Source: an uncultured Eubacteriales bacterium (lineage in GTDB: Bacteria > Bacillota > Clostridia > Oscillospirales > CAG-272). From it: 19,197 bases of DNA. The DNA lies in assembly GCA_934446485.1 (NCBI GenBank), contig CAKSEM010000008.1, forward strand, positions 1-19,197, in the 5' to 3' direction. Shown here in pieces: positions 1 through 6,598 of this stretch. The notes below the pieces were generated by a model, which did not search any database, had not been told where the DNA came from, and saw only the letters and a list, made by a program, of their open reading frames with translations. Position 1 is the first letter of the stretch, and every line of letters begins with the position of its first letter. The position numbers and the translations under genes are program-made.

Positions 1-20
1 CCCGGAAGATTTTCTTTGTT

Positions 21-44
21 CTCTTTCTTTTACAAAAGAAAGAG
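21..44. repeat. AT-rich inverted repeat (hairpin)
   Basis: CTCTTTCTTTT (21-31) is perfectly complementary to AAAAGAAAGAG (34-44), so a loop of 2-4 nt would close a hairpin of about 10 bp. Neither strand shows a T-run after the stem, so it is not a typical intrinsic terminator. It could be a dispersed REP-like palindrome or the end of a gene lying left of the window. Confidence 0.5.
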
Positions 45-176
45 AGAAGTAACCTCAATTCAGAAAGCCGTCGCAGACAAACAGCCGCGCGGGAGAAAAA
101 CGACAGGGGCAGGGAAAACGTCTCGGCTGCGATGAAAGAGAGAAAAAGTCTAAAACCTCCTCCGCCATCTTCGCAT

Positions 177-205
177 ATTATACCACACACACTGCAATAT
201 TTCTA
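177..205 (-). promoter_or_regulatory. Candidate sigma-A promoter, divergent from pnuC
   Basis: Read on the minus strand there is TAGAAA (205-200), a 17-nt spacer and a perfect TATAAT (182-177). It points left and away from pnuC, and the two promoters would lie back to back about 20 bp apart. No downstream start codon with a good ribosome site is visible inside the window, so its target is unknown. Confidence 0.4.
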
Positions 206-224
206 TACAAATAAAAAATAATTC

Positions 225-255
225 TTGACACCGCCCCGCACAGATATGATATGAT
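225..255 (+). promoter_or_regulatory. pnuC promoter
   Basis: A perfect -35 (TTGACA, 225-230) is followed by overlapping -10 candidates in a TATGATATGAT segment. TATGAT at 250-255 leaves a 19-nt spacer and TATGAT at 245-250 leaves 14 nt. The first choice puts the transcript start near 262, exactly where the first leader hairpin begins, which supports it. Confidence 0.65.
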
Positions 256-261
256 AAAACA

Positions 262-372
262 GCAGTGGGAACCCGCTGCAAAACCAATAATACCACTGCC
301 ACCGGGTAGGTGCGCGATGCCAAAAGCATCCGCCGGCACATCGTTAGGTCTCAGAAGATGTGCGGCGGGTGC
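262..372 (+). promoter_or_regulatory. Structured pnuC leader, candidate riboswitch/attenuator
   Basis: The leader starts with GCAGTGG (262-268), which can pair perfectly with CCACTGC (293-299) or, with one G-U pair, with CCGCTGC (273-279). These are two mutually exclusive folds. Next come CACC/GGTG (300-303 with 309-312), GATGC/GCATC (316-320 with 326-330), and then the terminator. GCATC at 326-330 belongs both to the short hairpin and to the 5' arm of the terminator, so forming one blocks the other. That is the design of a transcriptional riboswitch or attenuator. I could not match it to a named aptamer class: TPP, cobalamin, THF and ZTP cores do not fit. Confidence 0.55.
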
Positions 373-378
373 TTTTTT
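326..378 (+). terminator. Intrinsic terminator in the pnuC leader (attenuator)
   Basis: The arm at 326-342 (GCATCCGCCGGCACATC) pairs with 357-372 (GATGTGCGGCGGGTGC). That gives about 16 bp with one bulged G and one G-U pair, followed directly by T6 (373-378). It ends about 58 nt before the pnuC start, so read-through must be regulated for pnuC to be expressed. Confidence 0.8.
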
Positions 379-435
379 ATGTCACACGCTACCCGCGCCG
401 GCGTCGCTATCAAGCGTGAAAGGACGGTAACAGTT

Positions 436-1135
436 ATGAAGCGCATATACTCATGGATCGGTGATCTGTCCCCTGCGGAACGAGCACTGTGGCTCGTATC
501 GATCGCAGCTATCGCCGTATCGTACTCGATATTCGATCGCGAGAGCCCACTCAGACTCATAGCATCACTGATCGGTGTAACATCACTTATCCTGAATGCC
601 AAAGGAAATCCTGCAGGGCAGGCACTTATGGTCGTATTCGGCTCACTCTACGGCATAATCTCATACACCTTCGATTACTACGGCGAAATGATAACCTACG
701 TCGGCATGACCGTGCCGATGGCTGTCGCCGCATTCATATCGTGGATGCGCAATCCTTATCACGGCCGCCGTTCCGAGGTCAGAGTCGGGCATATTTCAAC
801 ATCCGAAATTCCACATATCATCATCATTACCGCGGCGATAACCGCAGTCTTTTACTTCATTCTGCGCGCCCTCGGCACGGCAAATCTTCTGCCGAGCACC
901 GTATCCGTTACGACGAGCTTCCTGGCAGTGTACCTGACATACCGCCGCAGCGCACTGTACGCGCTTGCATACGCCGCAAATGACATAGTGCTTATCGTTC
1001 TGTGGTCTCTCGCATCCGTCACAGACAAAAAGTACATTTCCGTACTCATCTGCTTTGCGCTCTTTCTCGTAAGCGACCTTTACGCATTTTTTCAACTGGT
1101 CACGCATAGCGCGCCGTCAGGCTGCGGGACAGTAA
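436..1135 (+). CDS. pnuC: PnuC-family nicotinamide riboside/NMN-type transporter, 3' end frameshifted
   Basis: This is an integral membrane importer of the PnuC family, which takes up vitamin-type substrates (nicotinamide riboside in characterised members) by facilitated diffusion for NAD synthesis. The family signature is clear: GEMITYVGMTVPM, SWMRNPYHG, the NDIVLIVLW segment, and about seven hydrophobic helices. The start at 436 has AAAGGA upstream. An in-frame ATG at 310 lies in the leader and is rejected. As given, the frame runs through T6 (1087-1092), past the terminator, to 1320. With five Ts the protein would instead end YAFFNWSRIARRQAAGQ-stop (TAA 1133-1135), matching the usual family C-terminus (FxNWxRMxxRQ) at 232 aa. 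Either the genome or assembly carries a one-base insertion, or slippage occurs here. The exact substrate is not provable from sequence. Confidence 0.85.
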
Positions 1136-1140
1136 CGGCA

Positions 1141-1175
1141 GAGCGGGGGCGACTTTCGCCCCCGCTCATTTTGTT
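1141..1175 (+). terminator. Intrinsic terminator after pnuC
   Basis: A perfect 12-bp stem, GAGCGGGGGCGA (1141-1152) with TCGCCCCCGCTC (1156-1167), has a 3-nt loop and is followed by ATTTTGTTGT. It begins five bases after the frame-corrected pnuC stop. It also lies just past the stop of the converging amidase gene and may act weakly in that direction too, but the T-tract is on the plus strand. Confidence 0.85.
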
Positions 1176-1176
1176 G

Positions 1177-2061
1177 TCATTTATCAAATGCACCGACACG
1201 GTCGATCATCACGAGCACACGCAGCATCAGCCGCGACAGCTCAAACGAATTCTCGCCGTTCCCCTTGAGATACCCGCGGCTTGCGAGCTTTTTAACTGTC
1301 GGCGCTGCCCAGTCCGGTAGGTTGCGGTCGATATACGCCCACTTCACGCCGATCTGGTCATTGTGACGCTCAAGAGTTTTCTCCATGTCGGCTACCTTGT
1401 CGGACAGAGCACGAAATTCACGCTTCTCTGCGTCTGTCATCGGTGAATTCACCTCCATTCCGTAATATGCGGCAAGCGCGTCTGCCTCCGCCTCCGCCAA
1501 GCGGCTGAGATTTACGTCGGATGACAGCCACTCGGCTGCCTTGCGGTTCGTGTGAAAGCTGTGCTCAAGTATAACGCCCGGCACACCGGCACTTTTGGCA
1601 CCGAATAGGACACCGTACCACTCATCGTCAATATATCCGTTTCCGTCGCGGTCAAAATCGGTCCCCTTGGTGTGATAAGTCGCATCAGACACGCTCATCG
1701 TCTTCGATATAACGGGGCCGAGAAGGTGCGCCACCGCGCGCGACCTCTCGTCTATATCTGTCTTGCCGTCAGACACCATATGAATCATCCACGGCGAATC
1801 GGGAGATTCGCTCCCTGCCGCATTTGAATGAAGCGAAAGAAACAGGTCGTATCCCGCACTGCGCCTTCCGCGCTCGGTCAATTCCGGATCGTCATCCTTC
1901 GCCGCGCGCGTAAGCCCGACGGCAAATCCGCGTGCCTCAAGCGCCGATTTCAGCTTTCCGGCAAGACTCCACGTCATGTTCGACTCATAGTACCCGTCAA
2001 GCACGGGGGAAGCGTTATAATAATTCCCCGCGTGCCCCGGATCAAGCATTATCCGTACCAT
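1177..2061 (-). CDS. Phage endolysin, N-acetylmuramoyl-L-alanine amidase (Amidase_3)
   Basis: A predicted 294-aa peptidoglycan amidase that cleaves between MurNAc and L-Ala. The zinc ligands and catalytic residues of the Amidase_3 family are all present: H10 in LDPGHAG, E26, H78 in LSLHSNA, and E166 in VILEHSFHTN. A short coiled-coil linker (about 205-235) leads to a C-terminal module starting DWAAPTVKKLASRGYLKG, seen in clostridial phage lysins and probably wall-binding. I chose the ATG at 2061 because it follows GAGGGTGACG and starts directly with the catalytic domain. It overlaps the holin stop by 20 bp, which suggests translational coupling. It is the last gene of the phage-like operon. 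No signal peptide is seen, so release would depend on the holin. Confidence 0.88.
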   Translation of the reverse strand: MVRIMLDPGHAGNYYNASPVLDGYYESNMTWSLAGKLKSALEARGFAVGLTRAAKDDDPELTERGRRSAGYDLFLSLHSNAAGSESPDSPWMIHMVSDGKTDIDERSRAVAHLLGPVISKTMSVSDATYHTKGTDFDRDGNGYIDDEWYGVLFGAKSAGVPGVILEHSFHTNRKAAEWLSSDVNLSRLAEAEADALAAYYGMEVNSPMTDAEKREFRALSDKVADMEKTLERHNDQIGVKWAYIDRNLPDWAAPTVKKLASRGYLKGNGENSFELSRLMLRVLVMIDRVGAFDK

Positions 2062-2509
2062 CGTCACCCTCATCCGAGCTGTCGCCGTCCGCCGCATCAC
2101 CGTCAGAGCGCTTCTGAAGCACCTCGATCGCGCCCGACAGCACCTTTGGAACGGGCAGTCCCATGGTGCCGGCGTTCTCAATGATCGAAAGCAGTTCATT
2201 TACGATAAACGCAACACAGACAGCATCTCTTATATAGTGCACGCCGAGCGTTATGTCGAGCCTTGCACCTACGAGCACAAACAGCATTATCATGCATTTT
2301 TTGCCGATCCCTCGGAAGCCGACCTTGCTCGAAAGTCCGCCCCCGTCAGTTTTGTCAGATGCTCGGAAAACACCGGCGCATATCATACCGGACAGAAAAT
2401 CCACAGTCATAAATATAAGGAGCGTCGTCATAGAAGAAGTCCACCCTCCGTATACCGAGGCGATAAAACCACCGATTATTCCCGCAGCACTTATAATGAT
2501 TTTTTTCAT
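2042..2509 (-). CDS. Phage holin (toxin secretion/phage lysis holin family)
   Basis: A 155-aa small membrane protein with hydrophobic segments at about 3-20, 26-45 and 72-95 and a highly acidic tail (SDGDAADGDSSDEGDDGTD). The pattern VDFLSGMICAG, then GLSSKVGFRGIGKKCMIMLFV, then NELLSIIENAG is characteristic of the phi-C31/Cph1-like holin family (Phage_holin_4). It would open the membrane at the end of particle assembly to release the amidase encoded just downstream. GGAGG lies 4-5 nt before the ATG. The 20-bp overlap with the amidase forms a standard holin-lysin cassette. An intact lysis cassette argues that any product of this operon leaves the cell by lysis. Confidence 0.88.
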   Translation of the reverse strand: MKKIIISAAGIIGGFIASVYGGWTSSMTTLLIFMTVDFLSGMICAGVFRASDKTDGGGLSSKVGFRGIGKKCMIMLFVLVGARLDITLGVHYIRDAVCVAFIVNELLSIIENAGTMGLPVPKVLSGAIEVLQKRSDGDAADGDSSDEGDDGTDNA

Positions 2510-2516
2510 ATTCCTC

Positions 2517-2563
2517 CGACGGGCGGCACCGTATAATTTGCATTATGCCGAGGCACCGCCCGT
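2517..2563. repeat. Inverted repeat upstream of the holin gene
   Basis: GGGCGG and CCGCCC arms enclose an inner AT palindrome (ATAAT-TTGC-ATTAT), forming a long imperfect hairpin in the 65-bp gap between the tail appendage gene and the holin gene. There is no T-run on the coding strand. It may modulate the lysis-gene message, but the function is unproven. Confidence 0.35.
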
Positions 2564-2574
2564 TCAACTACAGA

Positions 2575-3081
2575 TTATGCTCCGCCGAGCTTTGACGCCA
2601 CATAGCCGCATGAGGAGCCGCTGCGAAGATCGGTTATCATTGCCGCAGTGATCGCCGAAGCCCCGGTCGGCACCTCCACACGCGCCAGTACAAGATCAAA
2701 TGTGCCGCTGCTTCTTACCGGAAGCGAGCTGTCGTTTTTGAAGGCAGACAGCGTCGCTTCTCCGCCCGATATGTTGAATCTGACACACAGTACAAATGTG
2801 CAGCCCGGCGTAAGCTCAAACGTTGCCGGTGTGTCGAGTCTGGCCATATATCCGCGTGCCCATGCGCACCCGGCAGCGACGCTGACGGACAGACCGTCGC
2901 CGGCACTCACGGCAAAATCCCCCGTGCCGAGCACCCCATCCGTCACAAAGCATGATATCATCGACGCTATGAACGCGGCATCCACAGCGCGGTTTCCCTT
3001 CGGAAAGCCCTGTACGGTCTCAACGACAGACGTTGAATCGAACGGTCCTCCGACCATCGGTTTACTTTCATAAATCGCCAT
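2575..3081 (-). CDS. Phage tail/baseplate appendage protein
   Basis: A 168-aa protein resembling the conserved shell domain found in many Firmicutes phage baseplate or receptor-binding proteins. It has a segment SVSVAAGCAWARGYMARLD, then a beta-rich FVLCVRFNISGGEATLSAFK, then DLVLARVEVPTGASAITAAMITDLR. This matches the family pattern of 'x-G-x-A-W-(V/A)-x-G', 'R-(L/F)-(D/N)-x-(S/T)' and 'A-x-I-T-(D)-x-R'. Most relatives carry long C-terminal fibre or binding domains, whereas this one stops soon after the shell domain. The start at 3081 is chosen because GGAG sits 6 nt upstream; an ATG at 3093 is in frame but less well placed. Its position between the tail hub gene and the lysis genes fits a distal tail part. 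Binding specificity is unknown. Confidence 0.65.
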   Translation of the reverse strand: MAIYESKPMVGGPFDSTSVVETVQGFPKGNRAVDAAFIASMISCFVTDGVLGTGDFAVSAGDGLSVSVAAGCAWARGYMARLDTPATFELTPGCTFVLCVRFNISGGEATLSAFKNDSSLPVRSSGTFDLVLARVEVPTGASAITAAMITDLRSGSSCGYVASKLGGA

Positions 3082-3096
3082 TATTATCTCCATTCC

Positions 3097-3113
3097 GCCG
3101 CCGTATCGGCGGC
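3097..3113. repeat. 7-bp GC hairpin before the appendage gene
   Basis: GCCGCCG (3097-3103) and CGGCGGC (3107-3113) flank a 3-nt loop, 15 bp upstream of the appendage start codon on the transcribed minus strand. The T-rich side is on the plus strand, so it is not a terminator for the operon. Confidence 0.35.
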
Positions 3114-3145
3114 ACTTTTGTCATCTGCACCGACCGAGCGGCAGA

Positions 3146-4198
3146 TCAGAACGTTCGGCTCACATACTCTGTAAGGCGCCGTCTCAGATTACGCTCCTCG
3201 CTCTCGGCATCGCCGCCGATATACGGAGTTACGGTGTGCACACCGTCGGCAAAGGTCTCGGTGATCTGCGTGACACGCGCTGTGTACGTGCCGGACGGGG
3301 CTTCGATCTCACACAGATCTCCGAGATCGAAGTCGCTGCCTGCGGTGCCCCCGCCGCAGACGGGCACACCGCCTCGCAGTCCGGTCACCGCCTCGCGTCC
3401 CGCAAGCCGTTCCAGCCCGCGATGGCGCAGCGCCGCAAGATATGCCTCAGTCGTATCATATGAAACGGGGCGTATGTCTCCCGCAGAGACAAATGTCTCA
3501 CGGCGCAGCAATCCCGTCGGTGACGGTGACGGAACGGACACGACCGTTCCGTCAAACCCGGATACATATGCGACATTCGCAGACGAATCGTCCGAATACG
3601 CAAAGCGTGCTCCCGCACCGTCGGACGTACAGAATACCGCCGGTGCACGCGCGCTTTGTGTGCGCGTGCGATCGACACCTCGTACGACCGTAAAGCGAAT
3701 CGCCGAGCCTTCTGTATCGAGTTTCACCCTGTATGATGCACCGTGCGGCTTCAGCGACGCATAAAGCCAATCCGAAAGATTCGACCACGATGCCGAAAGC
3801 TCTCCTGTATCTTCTATCCCCGATACTGTTCCGAGCAGCAGGTGCGGTATCGCGCGAGCACTGATCGCATTCGCCGAAACGGCGCTGCGCGCAGACGTCT
3901 CTATCAGACCCGAATAAGTTACTTCACCGTAGATCACACGCTGAGACAGCAGTGCCTCAAGGCTTCGGCCGGACAGACCGAGCCCGTCCTCCGAACGGGT
4001 CACTCCGTCGATATGTGCACATTCGCCGCTCTGCGGCTCATATATGTACGAGGCACCGATCGGAATATCACCGAACGACACAGGAAGGATTACCGATATC
4101 TCACCCGGCTCAAAGTAACGCCGAACGACCGTAACACGGCGGGGCTCTCCGACGATCCCTATCACGGAATAATCGGAGTTCAACAGATATATGTTCAT
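3146..4198 (-). CDS. Siphovirus Gp37-like tail hub protein
   Basis: A 350-aa protein of the type usually annotated as siphovirus ReqiPepy6 Gp37-like. It begins with a short beta-rich domain (IYLLNSDYSVIGIV...FEPGEISVILPV), continues with SLEALLSQRVIYGEVTYSGLIETSARSAV near residues 78-106, and has a mid-region beta domain. The C-terminus has the family pattern 'D-L-C-E-I', 'V-T-Q-I-T-E', 'Y-I-G'. These proteins sit below Dit at the tail tip and act as the hub or tail-associated protein. AGGAGG is 8 nt before the ATG and the gap to Dit is 12 bp. In ordinary siphophages a tape-measure gene precedes the Dit/hub pair; none is present here. Confidence 0.8.
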   Translation of the reverse strand: MNIYLLNSDYSVIGIVGEPRRVTVVRRYFEPGEISVILPVSFGDIPIGASYIYEPQSGECAHIDGVTRSEDGLGLSGRSLEALLSQRVIYGEVTYSGLIETSARSAVSANAISARAIPHLLLGTVSGIEDTGELSASWSNLSDWLYASLKPHGASYRVKLDTEGSAIRFTVVRGVDRTRTQSARAPAVFCTSDGAGARFAYSDDSSANVAYVSGFDGTVVSVPSPSPTGLLRRETFVSAGDIRPVSYDTTEAYLAALRHRGLERLAGREAVTGLRGGVPVCGGGTAGSDFDLGDLCEIEAPSGTYTARVTQITETFADGVHTVTPYIGGDAESEERNLRRRLTEYVSRTF

Positions 4199-4210
4199 TC
4201 TGCACTCCTC

Positions 4211-5071
4211 CTACGCACCGAGGTACAGCGGTGTGTACTCAACCGAAATATCAGCGTTTCCGCCGCCGTCCGCTGCGATAAGCCGCAGAAAATTGTCACC
4301 GGGTGACAGCGTGAAGAAGCGCGATGCCCGATCGAATGAATATGTCGTGATACCGTTTAGCTGAAGTGCACACGAGCCCGGCAGCGTACAGATACTGAGG
4401 CGGTCGCCCGCGGCAAGCGTTCCCGTGTACTTCACATACCTCCCGCCGCAGCTCATCGACGGCTCGCGTATGCTGCCGCGTGCGGCAGTCACCGATATGT
4501 GCACCCCGCATTCCGCATCTCCGATATTCCTTACGTTTCCCATCACCGCGGAGGCGGCAAACGAGCATACCGTGCCCGCACCGCTCATAAGGTTCAGCGG
4601 AAATGATAGGATCGGTGTTGTTACGGGGAAGCTGATCCGCCGTGATACACCGTCAGTAAAGTACGGTTCGGGACAGATGAGCGTAAGCGTGATCTTCAGC
4701 GGATCGCCGAATGAAGGCTCGGAAAATTCCGCCGCACGGTACGGCACGGCGCGGATACTTCTATGCCTGCCGTTCAGGTACGTCCTGACCGTAATATCGG
4801 CGTGAGGGTTCATAATTGCCCGCACTGTGTCGCCGATGCTCACGTTTTGGGCAGCATCGGCGACCTCAAATGCGATCCTGAGGATGCGCGCATCTATTCT
4901 GCGGCGCAGCAAAGCTCCGCCCTCGCCCGATGTTGACGAATACTCCACGTCTATCTGCGGAAAATCAAAGCCCGACAGTCCCTCGGTCAGAACGCGGCAT
5001 ACCGAATACGGAGACAGCGACAGTTCCCGCATTCCGGAGGCAAGCGTTATTCTGTAGTTCTCCGCTGTCAT
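4211..5071 (-). CDS. Distal tail protein (Dit, Sipho_tail family)
   Basis: A 286-aa protein matching the distal tail protein family, the hexameric adaptor that joins the tail tube to the hub and baseplate. It has an N-terminal segment (GFDFPQIDVEYSSTSGEGGALLRRR, about 34-58), then RILRIAFEV and the DITVRTYLNGRHRSIRAVPYRA and KITLTLICPEPYF strands typical of the N-terminal half. A galectin-like C-terminal half ends with SPGDNFLRLIAADGGG. The start at 5071 follows GGAGG by 7 nt and forms an ATGA overlap with the stop of the preceding gene, so the two are translationally coupled. A longer upstream frame (to 5176) is arginine-rich shadow sequence of that gene. The gene directly follows the tube-like gene, with no tape measure or chaperones between them. 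Confidence 0.8.
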   Translation of the reverse strand: MTAENYRITLASGMRELSLSPYSVCRVLTEGLSGFDFPQIDVEYSSTSGEGGALLRRRIDARILRIAFEVADAAQNVSIGDTVRAIMNPHADITVRTYLNGRHRSIRAVPYRAAEFSEPSFGDPLKITLTLICPEPYFTDGVSRRISFPVTTPILSFPLNLMSGAGTVCSFAASAVMGNVRNIGDAECGVHISVTAARGSIREPSMSCGGRYVKYTGTLAAGDRLSICTLPGSCALQLNGITTYSFDRASRFFTLSPGDNFLRLIAADGGGNADISVEYTPLYLGA

Positions 5072-5868
5072 GCACTCACCTCCTCGGCCTGCACAAATTC
5101 TCCGTCGTCTCCGAGCTTTCCGCAAACGGCACCTCCGGTGCTGACGAGTGTGCCGGTAACATTGTCGCCGTAGCACACCTCGGTGAGTACAAAATCATAT
5201 TTCAGAGCCCTGCCGCTGCTCTCGACGTACAGCACCTCGCACTCACCGTCGAGAAGTGCACGGCGCAGCAGTTCATCAGCGTGTCTGTCGAGGGCAAAAG
5301 AAAGTCTCCTCTTGCACACGCCGTTCATCGATGCACGTGTGTCGCGCCGCTCGATATACCGTCGTTCGTCCGGGTCGCGGCGAAACGTTATATCAAAGCG
5401 GCAGAAGCCGCAGCCTATACGCCTCCATTCGGGATCTTCGTCGGCAGATACATTGATATAGTACCTCTCCGCCCTCCCGCGCGAAACCTCTCCCGCTCCG
5501 GTAATGTAGCAGTATTCGAGACGCATCGACCAGAGCGCCGCAGAACCGTCCGCCCTGACACAGGCGGGGACAGTCCGCAGGGATATCTCTCCGCTCAAGA
5601 CGGCACGGCGTGCGGTATCCTCCAGTATACGGACGGCACGAAGGCTGTCGGCGGGCGACAGACTGCGATACCGGAGGAACACATCAAATGATACGTGTCC
5701 TGCACCGGAGCCGTCGATATACTCGGACATCATCTGCCTATCCGGCACAAGGGAGATCCACATGGCAGGATACGCTCCGTCCGACGGCTCCGACGGCGAC
5801 GGATCGAGTTCGCCTCCGTGAAGGAGCCGTACAATGCTCCGAAGCAATCCCTCATCGTTCCAATTCAT
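5068..5868 (-). CDS. Tail terminator (minor capsid 3-like) fused to tail-tube-like domain
   Basis: A single 266-aa frame that reads as two tail proteins. Residues 1 to about 128 (MNWNDEGLLRSIVRLL, then SFDVFLRYRS, RAVRILEDTARR, ALWSMRLEYCYI) resemble the tail terminator/minor capsid protein 3 family that closes the head-proximal end of a siphovirus tail. Residues from about 135 to the end (ERYYINVSADEDPEWRRIGCGF, then YIERRDTRASMNGVCKRRLSFALD, DFVLTEVCYGDNVTGT) resemble a major tail tube protein from its usual N-terminus onward. GGAGG is 7 nt from the ATG. There is no sign of a lost stop or of repeats at the junction. The order terminator then tube matches the usual order of two separate genes, so a fusion is plausible. 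The assignment of the second half is by pattern only. Confidence 0.6.
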   Translation of the reverse strand: MNWNDEGLLRSIVRLLHGGELDPSPSEPSDGAYPAMWISLVPDRQMMSEYIDGSGAGHVSFDVFLRYRSLSPADSLRAVRILEDTARRAVLSGEISLRTVPACVRADGSAALWSMRLEYCYITGAGEVSRGRAERYYINVSADEDPEWRRIGCGFCRFDITFRRDPDERRYIERRDTRASMNGVCKRRLSFALDRHADELLRRALLDGECEVLYVESSGRALKYDFVLTEVCYGDNVTGTLVSTGGAVCGKLGDDGEFVQAEEVSA

Positions 5869-5881
5869 AGTATCACCTCCA

Positions 5882-6232
5882 TCACTTCAGTATCAGCTTC
5901 ACGTGGCGCAGCAGCCATGATCCGCGGGTACGGCGCTCGACCGATATGACTTTCATCGCGCCGTCCGGGATACAGCAGCCGTCAGACACGTCCGCAGCCG
6001 ATTCCGCAGACGGCAGTACGAGACATCCGGGCATGATATCCGGTATGCCGCACACCTCGCCGCGGCAGGTCGCCGATGCGGCGCAGTCGAAGATATACAT
6101 TGCAGCAGATCGCCCGTCGGCGCTCTCCTTCACCTCAAGGTCAATCCCGCAAAGTGCATACCGCCTCCACACCGTACCGTAATCATCCTCGCCGACGGGG
6201 CATAGCAGCATTGCCTGATTCCGATGCAGCAT
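5882..6232 (-). CDS. Putative neck/minor capsid protein (DUF6751-like position)
   Basis: A 116-aa cysteine-containing protein (MLHRNQAMLL... ending LLRHVKLILK). Its pattern of 'Y-I-F', 'PDIMPGCLVLP' and a closing 'K-V-I-S-V-E-R-R' resembles the small head-tail joining proteins that lie between the connector and the tail terminator in many clostridial prophages. I do not recognise it firmly; DUF6751-like is a guess from pattern and position. The start at 6232 is fixed by GAGGTG upstream and a TAATG overlap with the connector stop. The nearby in-frame start at 6304 is in the connector gene and has no ribosome site. A role in building the neck is inferred from gene order. Confidence 0.55.
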   Translation of the reverse strand: MLHRNQAMLLCPVGEDDYGTVWRRYALCGIDLEVKESADGRSAAMYIFDCAASATCRGEVCGIPDIMPGCLVLPSAESAADVSDGCCIPDGAMKVISVERRTRGSWLLRHVKLILK

Positions 6233-6573
6233 TACGCCCACCTCGTGAGGTATCCGCCTCCCGTCAGGGCAAGGATCGCCTCGGATGAGACCGGTATGCC
6301 GCATACCGTGTCCGGCATCGACTCAAAGTATGATACCGAATAGTCGCCGAGCGCCTCGCGGCTGACTCTGTCCCGTCTGTCGCAGACGCGCGCCGCCTCA
6401 TCTGTTTCAAGGCAGAGCGCACGCACAAGCGGCTCATCTGAGGCGTCACCCGGGACACCTCCTATGAGGACTGCCACGACGTCACGCGCGACCTTCGCTG
6501 CACGGTTGAACTCCGCTTCGCCGAGCTCGCCTCCGAACTCATCTCTGTAATATGAATAATCGAACTTTACCAT
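6232..6573 (-). CDS. Head-tail connector protein (gp6/gp15-like)
   Basis: A 113-aa, mostly helical protein (YYRDEFGGELGEAEFNRAAKVARDVV, then RALCLETDEAARV, VSREALGDYSVSYF). This is the usual shape of gp6-like adaptor proteins that dock under the portal: a short YxxY N-terminus, a helical core, and an 'E-x-x-G-D-Y-S-V-S-Y' motif seen in many Firmicutes phages. The start at 6573 has AAAGGGTG upstream. The frame extends further 5', but that part covers the hairpin and the end of the coat gene. It follows the coat protein gene by 107 bp and overlaps the next gene by 1 nt. This is the expected location for a connector. Confidence 0.72.
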   Translation of the reverse strand: MVKFDYSYYRDEFGGELGEAEFNRAAKVARDVVAVLIGGVPGDASDEPLVRALCLETDEAARVCDRRDRVSREALGDYSVSYFESMPDTVCGIPVSSEAILALTGGGYLTRWA

Positions 6574-6598
6574 ACAATCACCCTTTCCGATAGCTCCG

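Larger units (their letters stand above)
1..224. other. Intergenic region left of pnuC, no convincing gene
   Basis: No coding region here can be supported. The stretch holds an AT-rich inverted repeat near the left edge, a purine-rich segment, and a candidate minus-strand promoter that would fire out of the window to the left. A 37-codon minus-strand ORF starting at 168 has no ribosome site and would be almost leaderless, so I do not call it. Confidence 0.5.

Noticed and set aside
55..168. 37-codon minus-strand frame downstream of the TATAAT at 177-182
   Set aside because: No ribosome site, nearly leaderless, and no recognisable pattern in its low-quality sequence.
262..380. Assignment of the pnuC leader to TPP, cobalamin, THF or ZTP riboswitch
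   Set aside because: Partial similarities (such as a CACTGCCACC segment or CCACCGGG) are present, but the other conserved core segments of each class are missing.
310..435. 42-residue N-terminal extension of the pnuC frame
   Set aside because: It lies in the structured leader and terminator, lacks a ribosome site, and family homology begins at the ATG at 436.
1141..1320. Phage insertion as the cause of the missing pnuC stop
   Set aside because: A single-base indel in T6 restores both a normal C-terminus and a stop before the terminator, so no disruption by insertion is needed.
3097..3120. GC hairpin followed by ACTTTTG as a plus-strand terminator
   Set aside because: No plus-strand gene lies upstream, and on the transcribed minus strand there is no T-run.
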